From Lolium rigidum (lineage: Eukaryota; Streptophyta; Magnoliopsida; Poales; Poaceae), in NCBI RefSeq assembly GCF_022539505.1, contig NC_061513.1, positions 351,893,696 through 351,957,695 of the forward strand: 64,000 nucleotides of DNA, in the 5' to 3' direction. A model generated the notes under the pieces. That model was not told the DNA's origin. It searched no databases and saw only the letters and a list, made by a program, of their open reading frames with translations. Shown here piece after piece: positions 34,804-44,760 of the stretch. Position numbers and translations under genes: made by a program. Within the stretch, counting starts at the first letter, position 1, and each line of letters starts with the position of its first letter.

Positions 34804-36246
34804 GTACTACCGGTCCAAGCGGTACTACCGGGTCAGGTTGTGGTACTACCGCTTTGACTAGTTTCACCATTGTTGCTTGTTAGTGTCCTCCTTTATCTTT
34901 AATTCCATGGCTTGTGCACTTATCCCCTATTCCCTCCCAAACCTTTGCTGTTCACAGGATCATCCAGGCCCCGTGGTGGCGGGAAGGTCAAGCCTCCTAC
35001 TCGTCGTCATCGAGAGGAAGAAGAGCAAGAAGAGATTGTGCCAACAAGGACCACCAAGCGTCAAAAGGATGCAGCAGCGGCAGCTAGCAAAAGGACAACC
35101 CCGGGTCCTCGAAAGTCTATGACCGATCTCAAGAAATCCCAATTCTTGCAAGTACGAGGAGCCAATCCGTACTTGTTGCCAAGGAATGTTCGTCAATGCC
35201 CCAATCCTTTCTTCTATCATGCCTACCAAGAGAGGATCTTTAATGAGGTCTATGGGGCTAAGGAATTCAATTGTTGCCCCAATACTCCATCAACATGGAC
35301 AAGCTCAATTCCAACCTCGAATACTTTGGGGAGGCTCTTGAGATATGTGAAGAGCAAGGACTTACTCCCTTGATGACCTTCTCCCACAGCTTCTCCAAAG
35401 AAGTGATATGCCAATTCTACGCCACCGTTGTGTTTCTTGAGGATGAAGGTGGCTTCGCACATTAAAGTGGATGACCAGGGAGTTCGTGATGGAGGCCACG
35501 TGGGAGGACTTTGCTAGGGGCATTGGATATGAGCTTCCGGACAATGACACCAACTACTTCCGAATTCACCTTCAGCCCAAGCCAATGGCCAAGGAGAAGA
35601 TGTCCAACCTCTACATCCCCGGAAGGATGTTGTGTGGAAGTGCCTACCACCTCCTTCCCATCTACGACATCATGAACTGCATCTACCGCAACACCATCAA
35701 ACCCAAGCACACCAACCATGATGAAGTGCATGGGTTTCTTGTCAACCTTCTTGTGCGGACTGATCAGATGAGGGGCCGCGGCAAGCAACTGGATATCATG
35801 GATTACATTTGGCATGAGATGCGTGATTGTGCCTTTCTTCGCAAGCTTCCTCAGTATGCGCCCTACATCATGAGGCTCATTTGCCTCAAATGGGATCAAG
35901 AGGGCCGTGGAGATCTCCTAGATCAATGCCGCCCCAATATCACTATACATAAGGAGAAGAGTCCCCTTGTCAAGAATCATGATCTTCCAAGGTTTGGCAA
36001 GAATGCCCCCAGGGACAAGAAAGAGGAGGAAGCCGATAGTGATGACTCCGACTTCGTGCCCAACTCCGTCAAGACCAAAGGCCTCTTTGCCAAGCTCACC
36101 GCGTGCCTCAAGAAGTCATTTTTCTTCAAGAAGAATCTCGAAGATAAGATGTACCAAGCCTACCATGACAACAAGAAGATCCGCCAACGCCAAAAGGCGA
36201 TGATGAGGCACTTGGGGCTTCCCGTCTCCGAGGGCTCCGAGGACAA

Positions 36247-37842
36247 TGATGGCGTGTAATTCACACGTTCGTTGGGAACCCCAAGAGGAAGGTATGATGC
36301 GCACAGCAGCAAGTTTTCCCTCAGAAAGAAACCAAGGTTTATCGAACCAGGAGGAGCCAAGAAGCACGTTGAAGGTTGATGGCGGCGGGATGTAGTGCGG
36401 CGCAACACCAGAGATTCCGGTGCCAACGTGGAACCTGCACAACACAACCAAAGTACTTTGCCCCAACGAAACAGTGAGGTTGTCAATCTCACCGGCTTGC
36501 TGTAACAAAGGATTAACCGTATTGTGTGGAAGATGATTGTTTGCAAGAAAACAGTAACAATAAGTATTGCAGCAGATTTGTATTTCGAGTATAAAAGAAT
36601 GGACCGGGGTCCACAGCTCACTAGAGGTGTCTCTCCCATAAGATAAAAGCATGTTGGGTGAACAAATTACAGTCGGGCAATTGACAAATAGAGAGGGCAT
36701 AACAATGCACATACATGTCATGATAAGTACAGTGAGATTTAATTGGGCATTACGACAAAGTACATAGACCGCCATCCAACTGCATCTATGCCTAAAAAGT
36801 CCACCTTCAGGTTATCATCCGAACCCCTTCCAGTATTAAGTTGCAAAGCAACAGACAATTGCATTAAGTATGGTGTGTAATGTAATCAACAACTACATCC
36901 TTAGACATAGCATCAATGTTTTATCCCTAGTGGAAACAACACAACACAACCTTAGGGGTTTCTGTCACTCCCCGGATATCAATGCGGGCATGAACCCACT
37001 ATCGAGCATAAATACTCCCTCTTGGAGTTACTAGCATCAACTTGGCCGAGCCTCTACTAATAACGGAGAGCATGCAAGATCATAAACAACACATAGGTAA
37101 TAACTTGATAATTAACATAACATAGTATTCTCTATCCATCGGATCCCGACAAACACAACATATAGTATTACGGATAGATGATCTTGATCATGTTAGGCAG
37201 CTCACAAGATCCAACAATGAAGCACAATGAGGAGAAGACAACCATCTAGCTACTGCTATGGACCCATAGTCCAGGGGTGAACTACTCACTCATCACTCCG
37301 GAGGCGACCATGGCGGTGAAGAGTCCTCCGGGAGATGAATCCCCTCTCCGGCAGGGTGCCGGAGGAGATCTCCAGAATCCCCCGAGATGGGATTGGCGGC
37401 GGCGGTGTCTCTGGAAGGTTTTCCGTATCTTGGCTCTTCGTATCAGGGGTTTCGCGACGGAGGCTATAAGTAGGCGGAAGGGCAGAGTCGGAGGGCTGAC
37501 GAGGGGCCCACACCATAGGGCGGCGCGGGCCCCCTCTGGCCGCGCGGCCCTATGGTGGCGGCGCCTCGTCGCCCCACTTCGTATCCCTTTCGGTCTTCTG
37601 GAAGCTTCGTGGCAAAATAGGACCCTGGGCGTTGATTTCGTCCAATTCCGAGAATATTTCGTTACTAGGATTTCTGAAACCAAAAACAGCAGAAAACAGC
37701 AACTGGCTCTTCGGCATCTTGTTAATAGGTTAGTTCCGTAGAAAATGCACGAATATGACATAAAGTGTGCATAAAACATGTAGATATCATCAATAATGTG
37801 GCATGGAACATAAGAAATTATCGATACGTCGGAGACGTATCA
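36247..37842 (-). repeat. Athila-type 3' LTR (1596 bp)
   Basis: + strand TGATGGCGTGTAATTCACACG...GGAGACGTATCA. Its first about 650 bp are repeated at 56204-56859. It lies at the end of family N ORF2 (after GAGGACAA). Confidence 0.9.
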
Positions 37843-38183
37843 GCATCCCCAAGCTTAGTTCCGCTCGTCCCGGCGAGGTAAAACGATAACAAAGATAATT
37901 TCTGAAGTGACATGCCATCATAACCTTGATCATACTATTTGTAAACATATGTAATGAATGCAGCGATCAAAACAATGGTAATGACATGAGTAAACAAGTG
38001 AATCATAAAGCAAAGACTTTTCATTAATAGTACTTCAAGAAAAGCATCAATAAGTCTTGCATAAGAGTTAACTCATAAAGCAATAAATCAAAGTAAAGGT
38101 ATTGAAGCAACACAAAGGAAGATTAAGTTTCAGCGGTTGCTTTCAACTTGTAACATGTATATCTCATGGATAATTGTCAACAT
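37843..38183 (-). other. Polypurine tract and 3' internal region of the Athila-type element
   Basis: Minus strand CTAAGCTTGGGGATGC abuts the 3' LTR as the polypurine tract. The rest of this short piece is AT-rich and non-coding. It rejoins 51632 across the gag-only element. Confidence 0.7.
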
Positions 38184-40360
38184 TGTAACACCCCAAATTT
38201 CAAAACAAAGAGAAAATGAATTTCCTTTTTTCCAAAAATGAGAACCAACAAAAACTTTTCTTACTTTGAGTGCTATGCATAGTGCTCATACCTAATACTT
38301 GTGTTTTGCCATGATGAGTGTTATTATGCTTATGTGGTAAACCCTAAAACCCTAAAGTAATCAAGTGAAGATCACAAACCCAATAAAATAAAAGAGAAAG
38401 AAATCAAATAAGAAAAACCCTAAACCTTGATCTTCTCAAATACAAATGGATCTATTTTGAGAAACCAAAATAAAGAAAAAGACATATATAGGCATATAAG
38501 CTCTAATAGGTAAATCTTGAACCCTACCTTTATTATTTTTGCTAAATGGTGGTGAACCATTGTGAACCCCACAAAACCCTAGACCTCATACTCCCTTGTC
38601 ATAAATCTTTGAAAAACCAAAATAAGAAGAGGTGATTTTAAATAAGAAAAAGGGACATATGCAAGCCCATGGCTATTTTGTGTAAAAACTAAAACTTTGT
38701 TTGCTTACCTTGTGTAGATGATTGGAAATACCTCAACACACTCAACCAAGTACTCCTCAACCAATTCAAGTGAGAAGAAAAATGAAATCCAACATATGCA
38801 TAGAGGCATATGTGGCACTTAGCCAAATTATCAAATCTTGACCTAGCCGCCCCCATTGTCCTAAAATGGTTTGAACCTTTCACTCAACTTATTCTAACAC
38901 CAAATAAACCTCACCCTTGTCAAAGTGAGGCCAAGAAAAATAAAAGAATAAATAGTTAGAAATTCACAAAAACCCTCACATATGGTTTATGCCATTTTCC
39001 CAAATATTTGACCTAGACCAATTTGGCCTTCACCAAGAGTTGAATAAGGATACCAAACACTTATTACAACTTTTGGAATCAAAGAAACACAATTCAAATG
39101 AATTTCAAACTCAAAATTGGCTCACATACAATAATGGTCAAATCTGTCTTTTATAATCTGGTCACTACTTTGAGCCTTTGTATCTCAAGATTCTCAAACC
39201 AAACTTCCTCAATTCTTTGCATGTCATCTAAGAGTACATCAAGATGAACAACTTTGGTAAAGACCATCATGCCAAATTCACTTTGGATCAAAATCTATGC
39301 TCATTTAAAGTTAGGACTTTTTAATATGAGGAACAATCTCACACTTATGCCAATTTTGCAAATTTTGACCCTAGACCCTTTTTGACTTCACCATTACTTG
39401 TAATATACTATTTGATGGTTATTACAACTATGGGGATGCAAGGAAATACCAATTGAACCAAACCCAAATTCAAATTTTAGCTCACATAGGATCATGGTCA
39501 CTTTTGACTTTTATAGTCTGGTCACCACTTTGAGCCTCTATATCTCAAGATTTCTAAACTAAACAAATTCAAATCTTGGCATGCCATCCAAGTACTCATC
39601 AAGGTGAACATTTTCTGTAAAGACCATCACCCCAAATTCTTTTTGGATCAAGAGATAGGATCAAGCAAAGAGGAGACTTTGAAACTTTGGGAAGTTTCCC
39701 AATTTTCCAAATATGATCAAACCAAGCCTTGTCTTGACCACCACCTGCCCTAGCATTGACCCCTGGACACCACCACACCTAGACCATGCCAAGGAAACAC
39801 CAGGAGAGGGCCAAGCATGGCATGACAAGGCCATGCCGGCCACGTTCCCCATTGACACCTTCCCCTCTTTCCTTCCACGAAAACCCCGACCACCTTGTCC
39901 TCCAAGTCTCCCCTGGATCTCCTGAGTACGATGGTACAAGCCGTTGATCGCAAGGACGCCGACACGCCCCGGCATTCGCGCGCCCAGATCGCCCAGCCAT
40001 GCCGATGACGTCGCGCCGTACACGCGCGGACGCCACTGGCCACGCGTTGCATCGCCGTACTCCGCCGTACCCCGACCGCCTCCGCTCGCCAGGGTACTCT
40101 CCACGACACGTGGAGCGCGTCGGACACGCTCACGTCACCTGCCTGTACCCGCCGTCGCCGGAGAGGACGATTCCGCCCGCCACGGCCGCGTCAGTACACG
40201 CGCGCGTGCGACCAACGTACACCCTATCCTATCGCGCCGTTGACGCTCACTAGACCGCCTAGCCGTCGCCTACCTCCCGCGCTCTTTTCCTTGCTCCTTC
40301 GCGCTCTGGAGCGCCGTTGACGTCGACGACCACCACGGGCACCCGCAGCACCTCGCGCCA

Positions 40361-40370
40361 CTATATAAGG
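40361..40370 (+). promoter_or_regulatory. TATA box, 5' LTR of gag-only element
   Basis: CTATATAAGG after CCTCGCGCCA; the 3' LTR copy is at 48211-48220 and a related box is at about 31403 in the solo LTR. Transcription would begin near 40395 at the pyrimidine/GC-rich leader. Confidence 0.75.
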
Positions 40371-41259
40371 AGCACCCCTCCCTTCAAATTGAGCACGCCT
40401 CCCGACTCCCCTCTCCTCCCTGAGTAGCTTAGCCACCTCGCCTCGCCGCATTGCCCGCCAGAGCCGCCCAATTGCTACCTCACTGCCGCTCTCCGTCGCC
40501 GAAGCTCGCCGGAGAAGGAGGCTGCCCCAGGAGACGCCACTGCTACAGGCTTCCTCCTCGTCCTCGACAACGTCGCCGCCGCACCTCGCCAACCCTCGCC
40601 GGAGCCTCAGCTCGCCGCCGACCCCCTACCCCGCAGTGCCAGCATCTCCCTTCTCCTCGACGACGACGACGACGTGCGACCGTCGGATCGCCATCTAATC
40701 CAACCGCTCACGATCACCGGTACCGTTTCGGTGAGTTTGGCCCGCTGACGGGTGGGGCCTCGCTGTCAGCTGGCCCGCAGCGTTAGCTGGGCCGGCCCAA
40801 CTCTTCTTTGCTGCGTTTCAAACTGATTCGGCCCAATTTCTTTCCCGCCAGCCCGTCTAGTCAAATTTGATTTAATTCAATTCAAACAAATGCAATACTG
40901 GCTCTGTGTTTAAAATTCAATAGAATCTGTTTGGCTTGGCCAAATTTAGCAAGCTTTATATTGGTGGAAAGCTGGAAAAAAGATCTATCCAACCCCACTG
41001 GTCCCACCTCAAATTCTTGTGTAGAATTAATGTGACAAAAATAACAAGTCATAGACTTTTCAGTATTCAAATAATTATTAAAAATCAACCAGAATAGATA
41101 TTAAGTTAATTCCAACTCCAATAGCTCACTTTTGACTTACACCAATTGTTTCTGCAACAATATGCCATGCTTACTTTGAATGATCATGGCCTAGCTTAAT
41201 TAAAGAACTATATGGCTATTTCTAGTCAAAGATATTGTCCAAAACTATTAATAAATCAC

Positions 41260-41889
41260 ATGGGAGTTTTCTCTCATTTAAATCTTGTCATGAACAATTC
41301 AAAATGAGGTAGAGACTCTGGTCATATATGTCTCATATGAATTGTTGATGATATTAACTCACCTCAATAGTAGTTGTTAACTTAGTTACAACTATGTGTT
41401 AAATCATATGAGAGGTATTCCTCTCATTTAAATCTGAGTCTCAAGTAATTCAACATGAGGTAGTGACCATGGTCTATAAAATCTCATATTGAGTTATTTG
41501 GTGATATTAAATCACTACCATGTTAGTATTAAATTGCATGAGGTATGAAACCTCATTTAAATCATATTCTCAGATGATAAGTATGAAGAGGTTGACTTTG
41601 GTCAATCTAGGTCATATCTTATTCATAAGAGAAATTAAATCTTAATAAGACAATGAAAGGAAATTATTTTTCTTAAATAAGAAAACAACACACCTATCCA
41701 CTTAATAGTAATGTGTGATGCTAGTTTAATTTGTGTAAAGTATATGAGGTGGTTCACTTCATTTAAATCTTGTCCCAAGTACTTTCATATGAAGTTTGGA
41801 CCCTCGGTTAAATGCTCTCATATGAAATGTTTGGAGATTTTAAATCATTTGTAGAAGTGTTAAACGGTATGAGGCATCTCTCGCCTCAT
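41260..41889 (+). repeat. Five short hairpin modules ending TTTAAATC
   Basis: Stem-loops at 41260-41277, 41408-41427, 41538-41556, 41744-41762 and 41869-41889, each built as ATGA...TCAT and each followed by TTAAATC. Arms differ between modules but stay complementary, for example ATGAGAGG with CCTCTCAT, ATGAGGC with GCCTCAT, and ATGAGGT with ACCTCAT. The 3' LTR repeats them near 49100-49740; the related solo LTR has two (32304-32322, 32428-32446). Confidence 0.75.
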
Positions 41890-42188
41890 TTAAATCATTT
41901 TCTCAAATTATGATGATGAATGGTTGACTTAGGACAACCTGAATTCATGAGTGATTGTTTGAGAAATTAAATCTTAACGAAGATTCAATGAGAGGAAATT
42001 ATTCCTCAAGAACTATATGGAAACTATCATTTACATATGAAATGAGAGGAAATTATTTTTCCTCAAGCAAGACCACCAATGCACCAAATTGTATTAATTG
42101 TGTGAATAGAATAGTTTGTGTGAATACATGTGATCTTTAGAATAGCCAATGAATTGTTTGGTGATTGTACCCCGTATTTCGTATTTTA

Positions 42189-42428
42189 GACGCTAGTACC
42201 GAGGAGTATCAAGAGGAGGAGGAATTCTACTTTCAAGGAGAAGAAGACCACTTTGACCACCTCAACCACCAAGGCAAGCTATACTCTTGCAAGCTAACAC
42301 CATTGCAAGTTCTATTGTTGCAAGATAATACTCTTGCAAAGTGCAAAGCTCACCATGAGCAAGGCATTACCCATTTACTTGATGTTTATGATCCTATTTC
42401 CCAGCTTTACTTTACCAACTTTACTTAA
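42189..42428 (+). CDS. LTR-encoded acidic reading frame A
   Basis: Open frame DASTEEYQEEEEFYFQGEED, then LNHQGKLYSCK, preceded by TTTTAG, which could be a 3' splice site. The 3' LTR copy (about 50037-50276) is open in the same frame. The solo LTR at 30111 has a shorter cognate (DASTGDYQEEGEFYPEEEEE, 32749-32877). Function unknown; low complexity and lack of a clear start make translation uncertain. Confidence 0.35.
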   Translation, partial: DASTEEYQEEEEFYFQGEEDHFDHLNHQGKLYSCKLTPLQVLLLQDNTLAKCKAHHEQGITHLLDVYDPISQLYFTNFT

Positions 42429-43436
42429 TTTTGTTTTATCAAAGTACTTGTTGATTCATGATTCACTTGGTCTAGATATAGAGTAGAACAAGAGCACCAA
42501 ACTTAGCCTAGAAAGCTATAAGCTAGTTAGCACCCCTCATAACTAGTTGCTAGTGCTAACAAATAAAATTGACTACTCTAGATGGGAACTTGTGAAATGA
42601 AATGACTTTGAAAACCTTGGAATGATGAGTCATTCTATTGAAAGACTTTGAAGGTGATTATGACTTGTGAATGACATGGTGAACTTTACAAAAACTGATG
42701 GTTGGGTTCGAATGCGATACCATTCCAATTTTGCAAGTACCCCCACAATACCTGATTATGGGTAAGGGCTTAACTAGAAGTTTATGTATCTTAGTATGGG
42801 TTCCCTCTAAACAAGCGTCATCGGGGTTATGCCAAGGGCTGCCTCCAAAGAGATATGAAATGATGTGATACGACGTGAATATGAGGTGAATGTCCGGCCC
42901 AAGCCCTGTGCAGTTCCCAGGCTGACAGCTTGTCTTCACTGGGAGGCCAAGCTCATGGGGAGAGATGCCTATACTAGGGTATGTAAGTGAAAGGTTATGG
43001 TTGGTAGTCCGCACACGGAGTGTGATAAATCAGGGCCGCTTAACCCCGACGGATTATTGCAAATGTTGTGGCACAAGTGTACGACCTCTCGCAGAGTGTA
43101 GAACTATTCGAATAGCCGCGTCCACGGTTATGGACGGTTGGGAAGGCCATACTGTTCCGTCATCAGACCATTTTCAAAAATGTGACATGTGAAAGGTGAC
43201 TTGTGATTTGAACTTGATATGGCGACTTTGACTTGAAACACACTTGAGTTGTGGGAATGACACTAATGTTCCCACTTGAGTTAGTTAGCACATGAAGAGT
43301 TGTTTACTAAAATGTTTGTGAACTAAAAGTGGCTTTATGCAAAAGAAACTAGAGCTTAGCATCCCCTTACTAGAAATGTTAGTGCTTACATTAGTATTAG
43401 TTTGCGAGTACTTTGAAGTACTCACGGCTTTGTCCC

Positions 43437-43514
43437 TGGCTATTCGAATGGCCAGACTACGAAGAGGAACAGCAGTATGAAGAGGATGAACAGCAGGACG
43501 TCTACGACAACTAG
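43437..43514 (+). CDS. LTR-encoded acidic reading frame B
   Basis: 26 codons to TAG: WLFEWPDYEEEQQYEEDEQQ then DVYDN. The 3' LTR copy (51284-51361) stays in frame despite two offsetting single-base indels. The solo LTR (33868-33945) reads WPEYDDEQNYHVDDQQDAYD and N. It follows a GTAC hairpin. It may be the last exon of a spliced leader peptide; unproven. Confidence 0.35.
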   Translation, partial: WLFEWPDYEEEQQYEEDEQQDVYDN

Positions 43515-43780
43515 GACTACTCCTGACGTCAAGCGTTGGCCTGTGGACTAGGGAGTCCCTTATTTTTACGCTTCCGCTATGTATTTGTGATGTGTGTTGA
43601 AAACGATAGTTCAACTATTATTGTAATATTGGATCATGTGATCTATTTGTAAGACGACTATGATATGTAATGAATGATGACTTATGATATTCAACCGTTA
43701 TGTCTCGCAACAACAATATTCCCGGGATTGCGATGTATGGCATAATGGCATCCGGACTTAAAAATCCGGTGTTGACAAGT

Positions 43781-43794
43781 TGGTATCGCAGCCA
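43781..43794 (+). other. Primer-binding site of gag-only element
   Basis: TGGTATCGCAGCCA, three bases after the LTR; close to the initiator-Met primer site TGGTATCAGAGCCA with a small indel. Confidence 0.65.
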
Positions 43795-44009
43795 TTGTTT
43801 GACCTTAGGAGACCCTAGTTAGAATGGACGTCTGAAAAACTTAGTTTCAAAAAAACAATGAAGTGAATATTTGTGCAAACTTGTTCTTACTCTTATCCTT
43901 GAGATCTTTTTCAAAAAAGAGAAATCTATACTCTACTTTCTTTGCAAGCCTACATAAAATTTTGCACACTTGACTACTTCTTTAACTTACTTATCCTAAT
44001 TGCTCACGG

Positions 44010-44483
44010 ATGGAGTACCAATGGGAGATCTATCAGCTTGGTCCCGAAGGCGACCTAAAGTTCGAAAAGGATTTGAAGCAACTAGTGGAATATCTAGGAC
44101 ACCCGTATCCCGAGTTCTTCGGAATACCCCTCAACAACCACTCCGGAGAACCACCTCGGTGGGACGTTTCTACTGATCTACGAAGGAAGCTTGGAGCCCC
44201 GGTATGGGAAACCATCTGGTTTTCTGTAACGGGAAACACTTGGAAGGAAGGACTAGTCAGAGCTATGCAAGAAGCAATTTTCCGTCTGTGTGGACAAAAT
44301 GAGAACAAGATCAAGAACACTCGTTTCATCTACTACCCAAGACATGACTCCATGGGAAGACCGATGACCATGCCCCCGCACAAAGAGAGGAACCACTATG
44401 TAACACACCAGGACTTCCGGCTGTACAAAACCCGCAGGGATATGGACAACGCCCTCGCCTCTCGCCAAGCACATCACCAGTGA
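44010..44483 (+). CDS. ORF0: unknown 157-residue protein upstream of gag
   Basis: Open from ATG 44010 (MEYQWEIYQLGPEGDLKFEK) to TGA 44483. No transmembrane segment or known motif. It is rich in aromatic residues (EPPRWDVSTDLRRKLGAPVW, then ETIWFSVTGNTWKEGL) and has a basic C-terminus. It sits between the primer site and gag in the slot of a leader ORF. The frame is intact while the following gag is broken. I do not recognise a family; it could be an accessory retroelement protein acting with gag. Confidence 0.6.
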   Translation: MEYQWEIYQLGPEGDLKFEKDLKQLVEYLGHPYPEFFGIPLNNHSGEPPRWDVSTDLRRKLGAPVWETIWFSVTGNTWKEGLVRAMQEAIFRLCGQNENKIKNTRFIYYPRHDSMGRPMTMPPHKERNHYVTHQDFRLYKTRRDMDNALASRQAHHQ

Positions 44484-44760
44484 AGACGAAGAATCCACCC
44501 GGAAGAGTAGTATCACCCCAGCACTTAAGTAGGTGTGAGTTGTATCAAGATCCCCTTGTATCGTAGAGCGAATGAATGGTTCTTCAAACCAACGGTGTGT
44601 TAGATTTGTAATGTGTGATGTTTGGTATGAATGAAAAAGTGTTGTTGGTTTTTACCCCCTCAACACTACTCGAATGTTTAAATTTTGAACTTCGTGAACT
44701 CTAATTCAAAACAAACCGTAGAAATTTCCCTCTTATCTTATCATCCACTCCGATGTTCAG

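Larger units (their letters stand above)
9938..36246 (+). mobile_element. Family N host copy: Copia-like non-autonomous LTR element, 3' end missing
   Basis: Plus-strand element: 5' LTR 9938-11258, tRNA-iMet-type primer site, gag (11307-12355 continued at 25290-27068), non-coding spacer, and a spliced second ORF (29106-29115 plus 34958-36246). The pieces are separated by a reverse copy of the same family and a solo-LTR nest. It inserted in E2 integrase; the 5 bp before it are ACGCG. The right end is cut at 36246 by an Athila-type element, so the 3' LTR is not seen. No protease, integrase, RT or RNase H exists in either copy. Copia affinity rests on the primer site and on a UBN2-like gag. Confidence 0.88.
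29106..36246 (+). pseudogene. Family N ORF2 (host copy): exon 1 29106-29115, exon 2 34958-36246
   Basis: Same gene as 14319-16199. Exon 1 ATGTCCTCCG, donor GGTATGAG at 29116; acceptor GTTCACAG, exon 2 from 34958. The intron has been enlarged to about 5.8 kb by an Athila-type solo LTR carrying another solo LTR. Exon 2 has 1-nt deletions near 35277 and 35455, so the protein is broken. The last part (35471-36246) is open and includes KPKHTNHDEVHGFLVNLLV and the basic C-terminal helix. It is cut at 36246 before the acidic tail. Confidence 0.7.
38184..43777 (+). repeat. Gag-only element 5' LTR (5594 bp)
   Basis: TGTAACACCCCAAATTTC...AATCCGGTGTTGACA. U3 about 2.2 kb, with a diverged tandem duplication (about 38985-39310 and 39350-39680). 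TATA at 40361, then a GC-rich leader and an AT-rich stretch with hairpin modules (41260-41890). Two short acidic reading frames follow (about 42189-42428 and 43437-43514), separated by non-coding sequence, with a GTAC hairpin at 43406-43423. Confidence 0.95.

Noticed and set aside
44010..44483. ORF0 as a conserved cellular gene
   Set aside because: It lies between the primer site and gag of an intact LTR element, so a retroelement accessory ORF is more likely.
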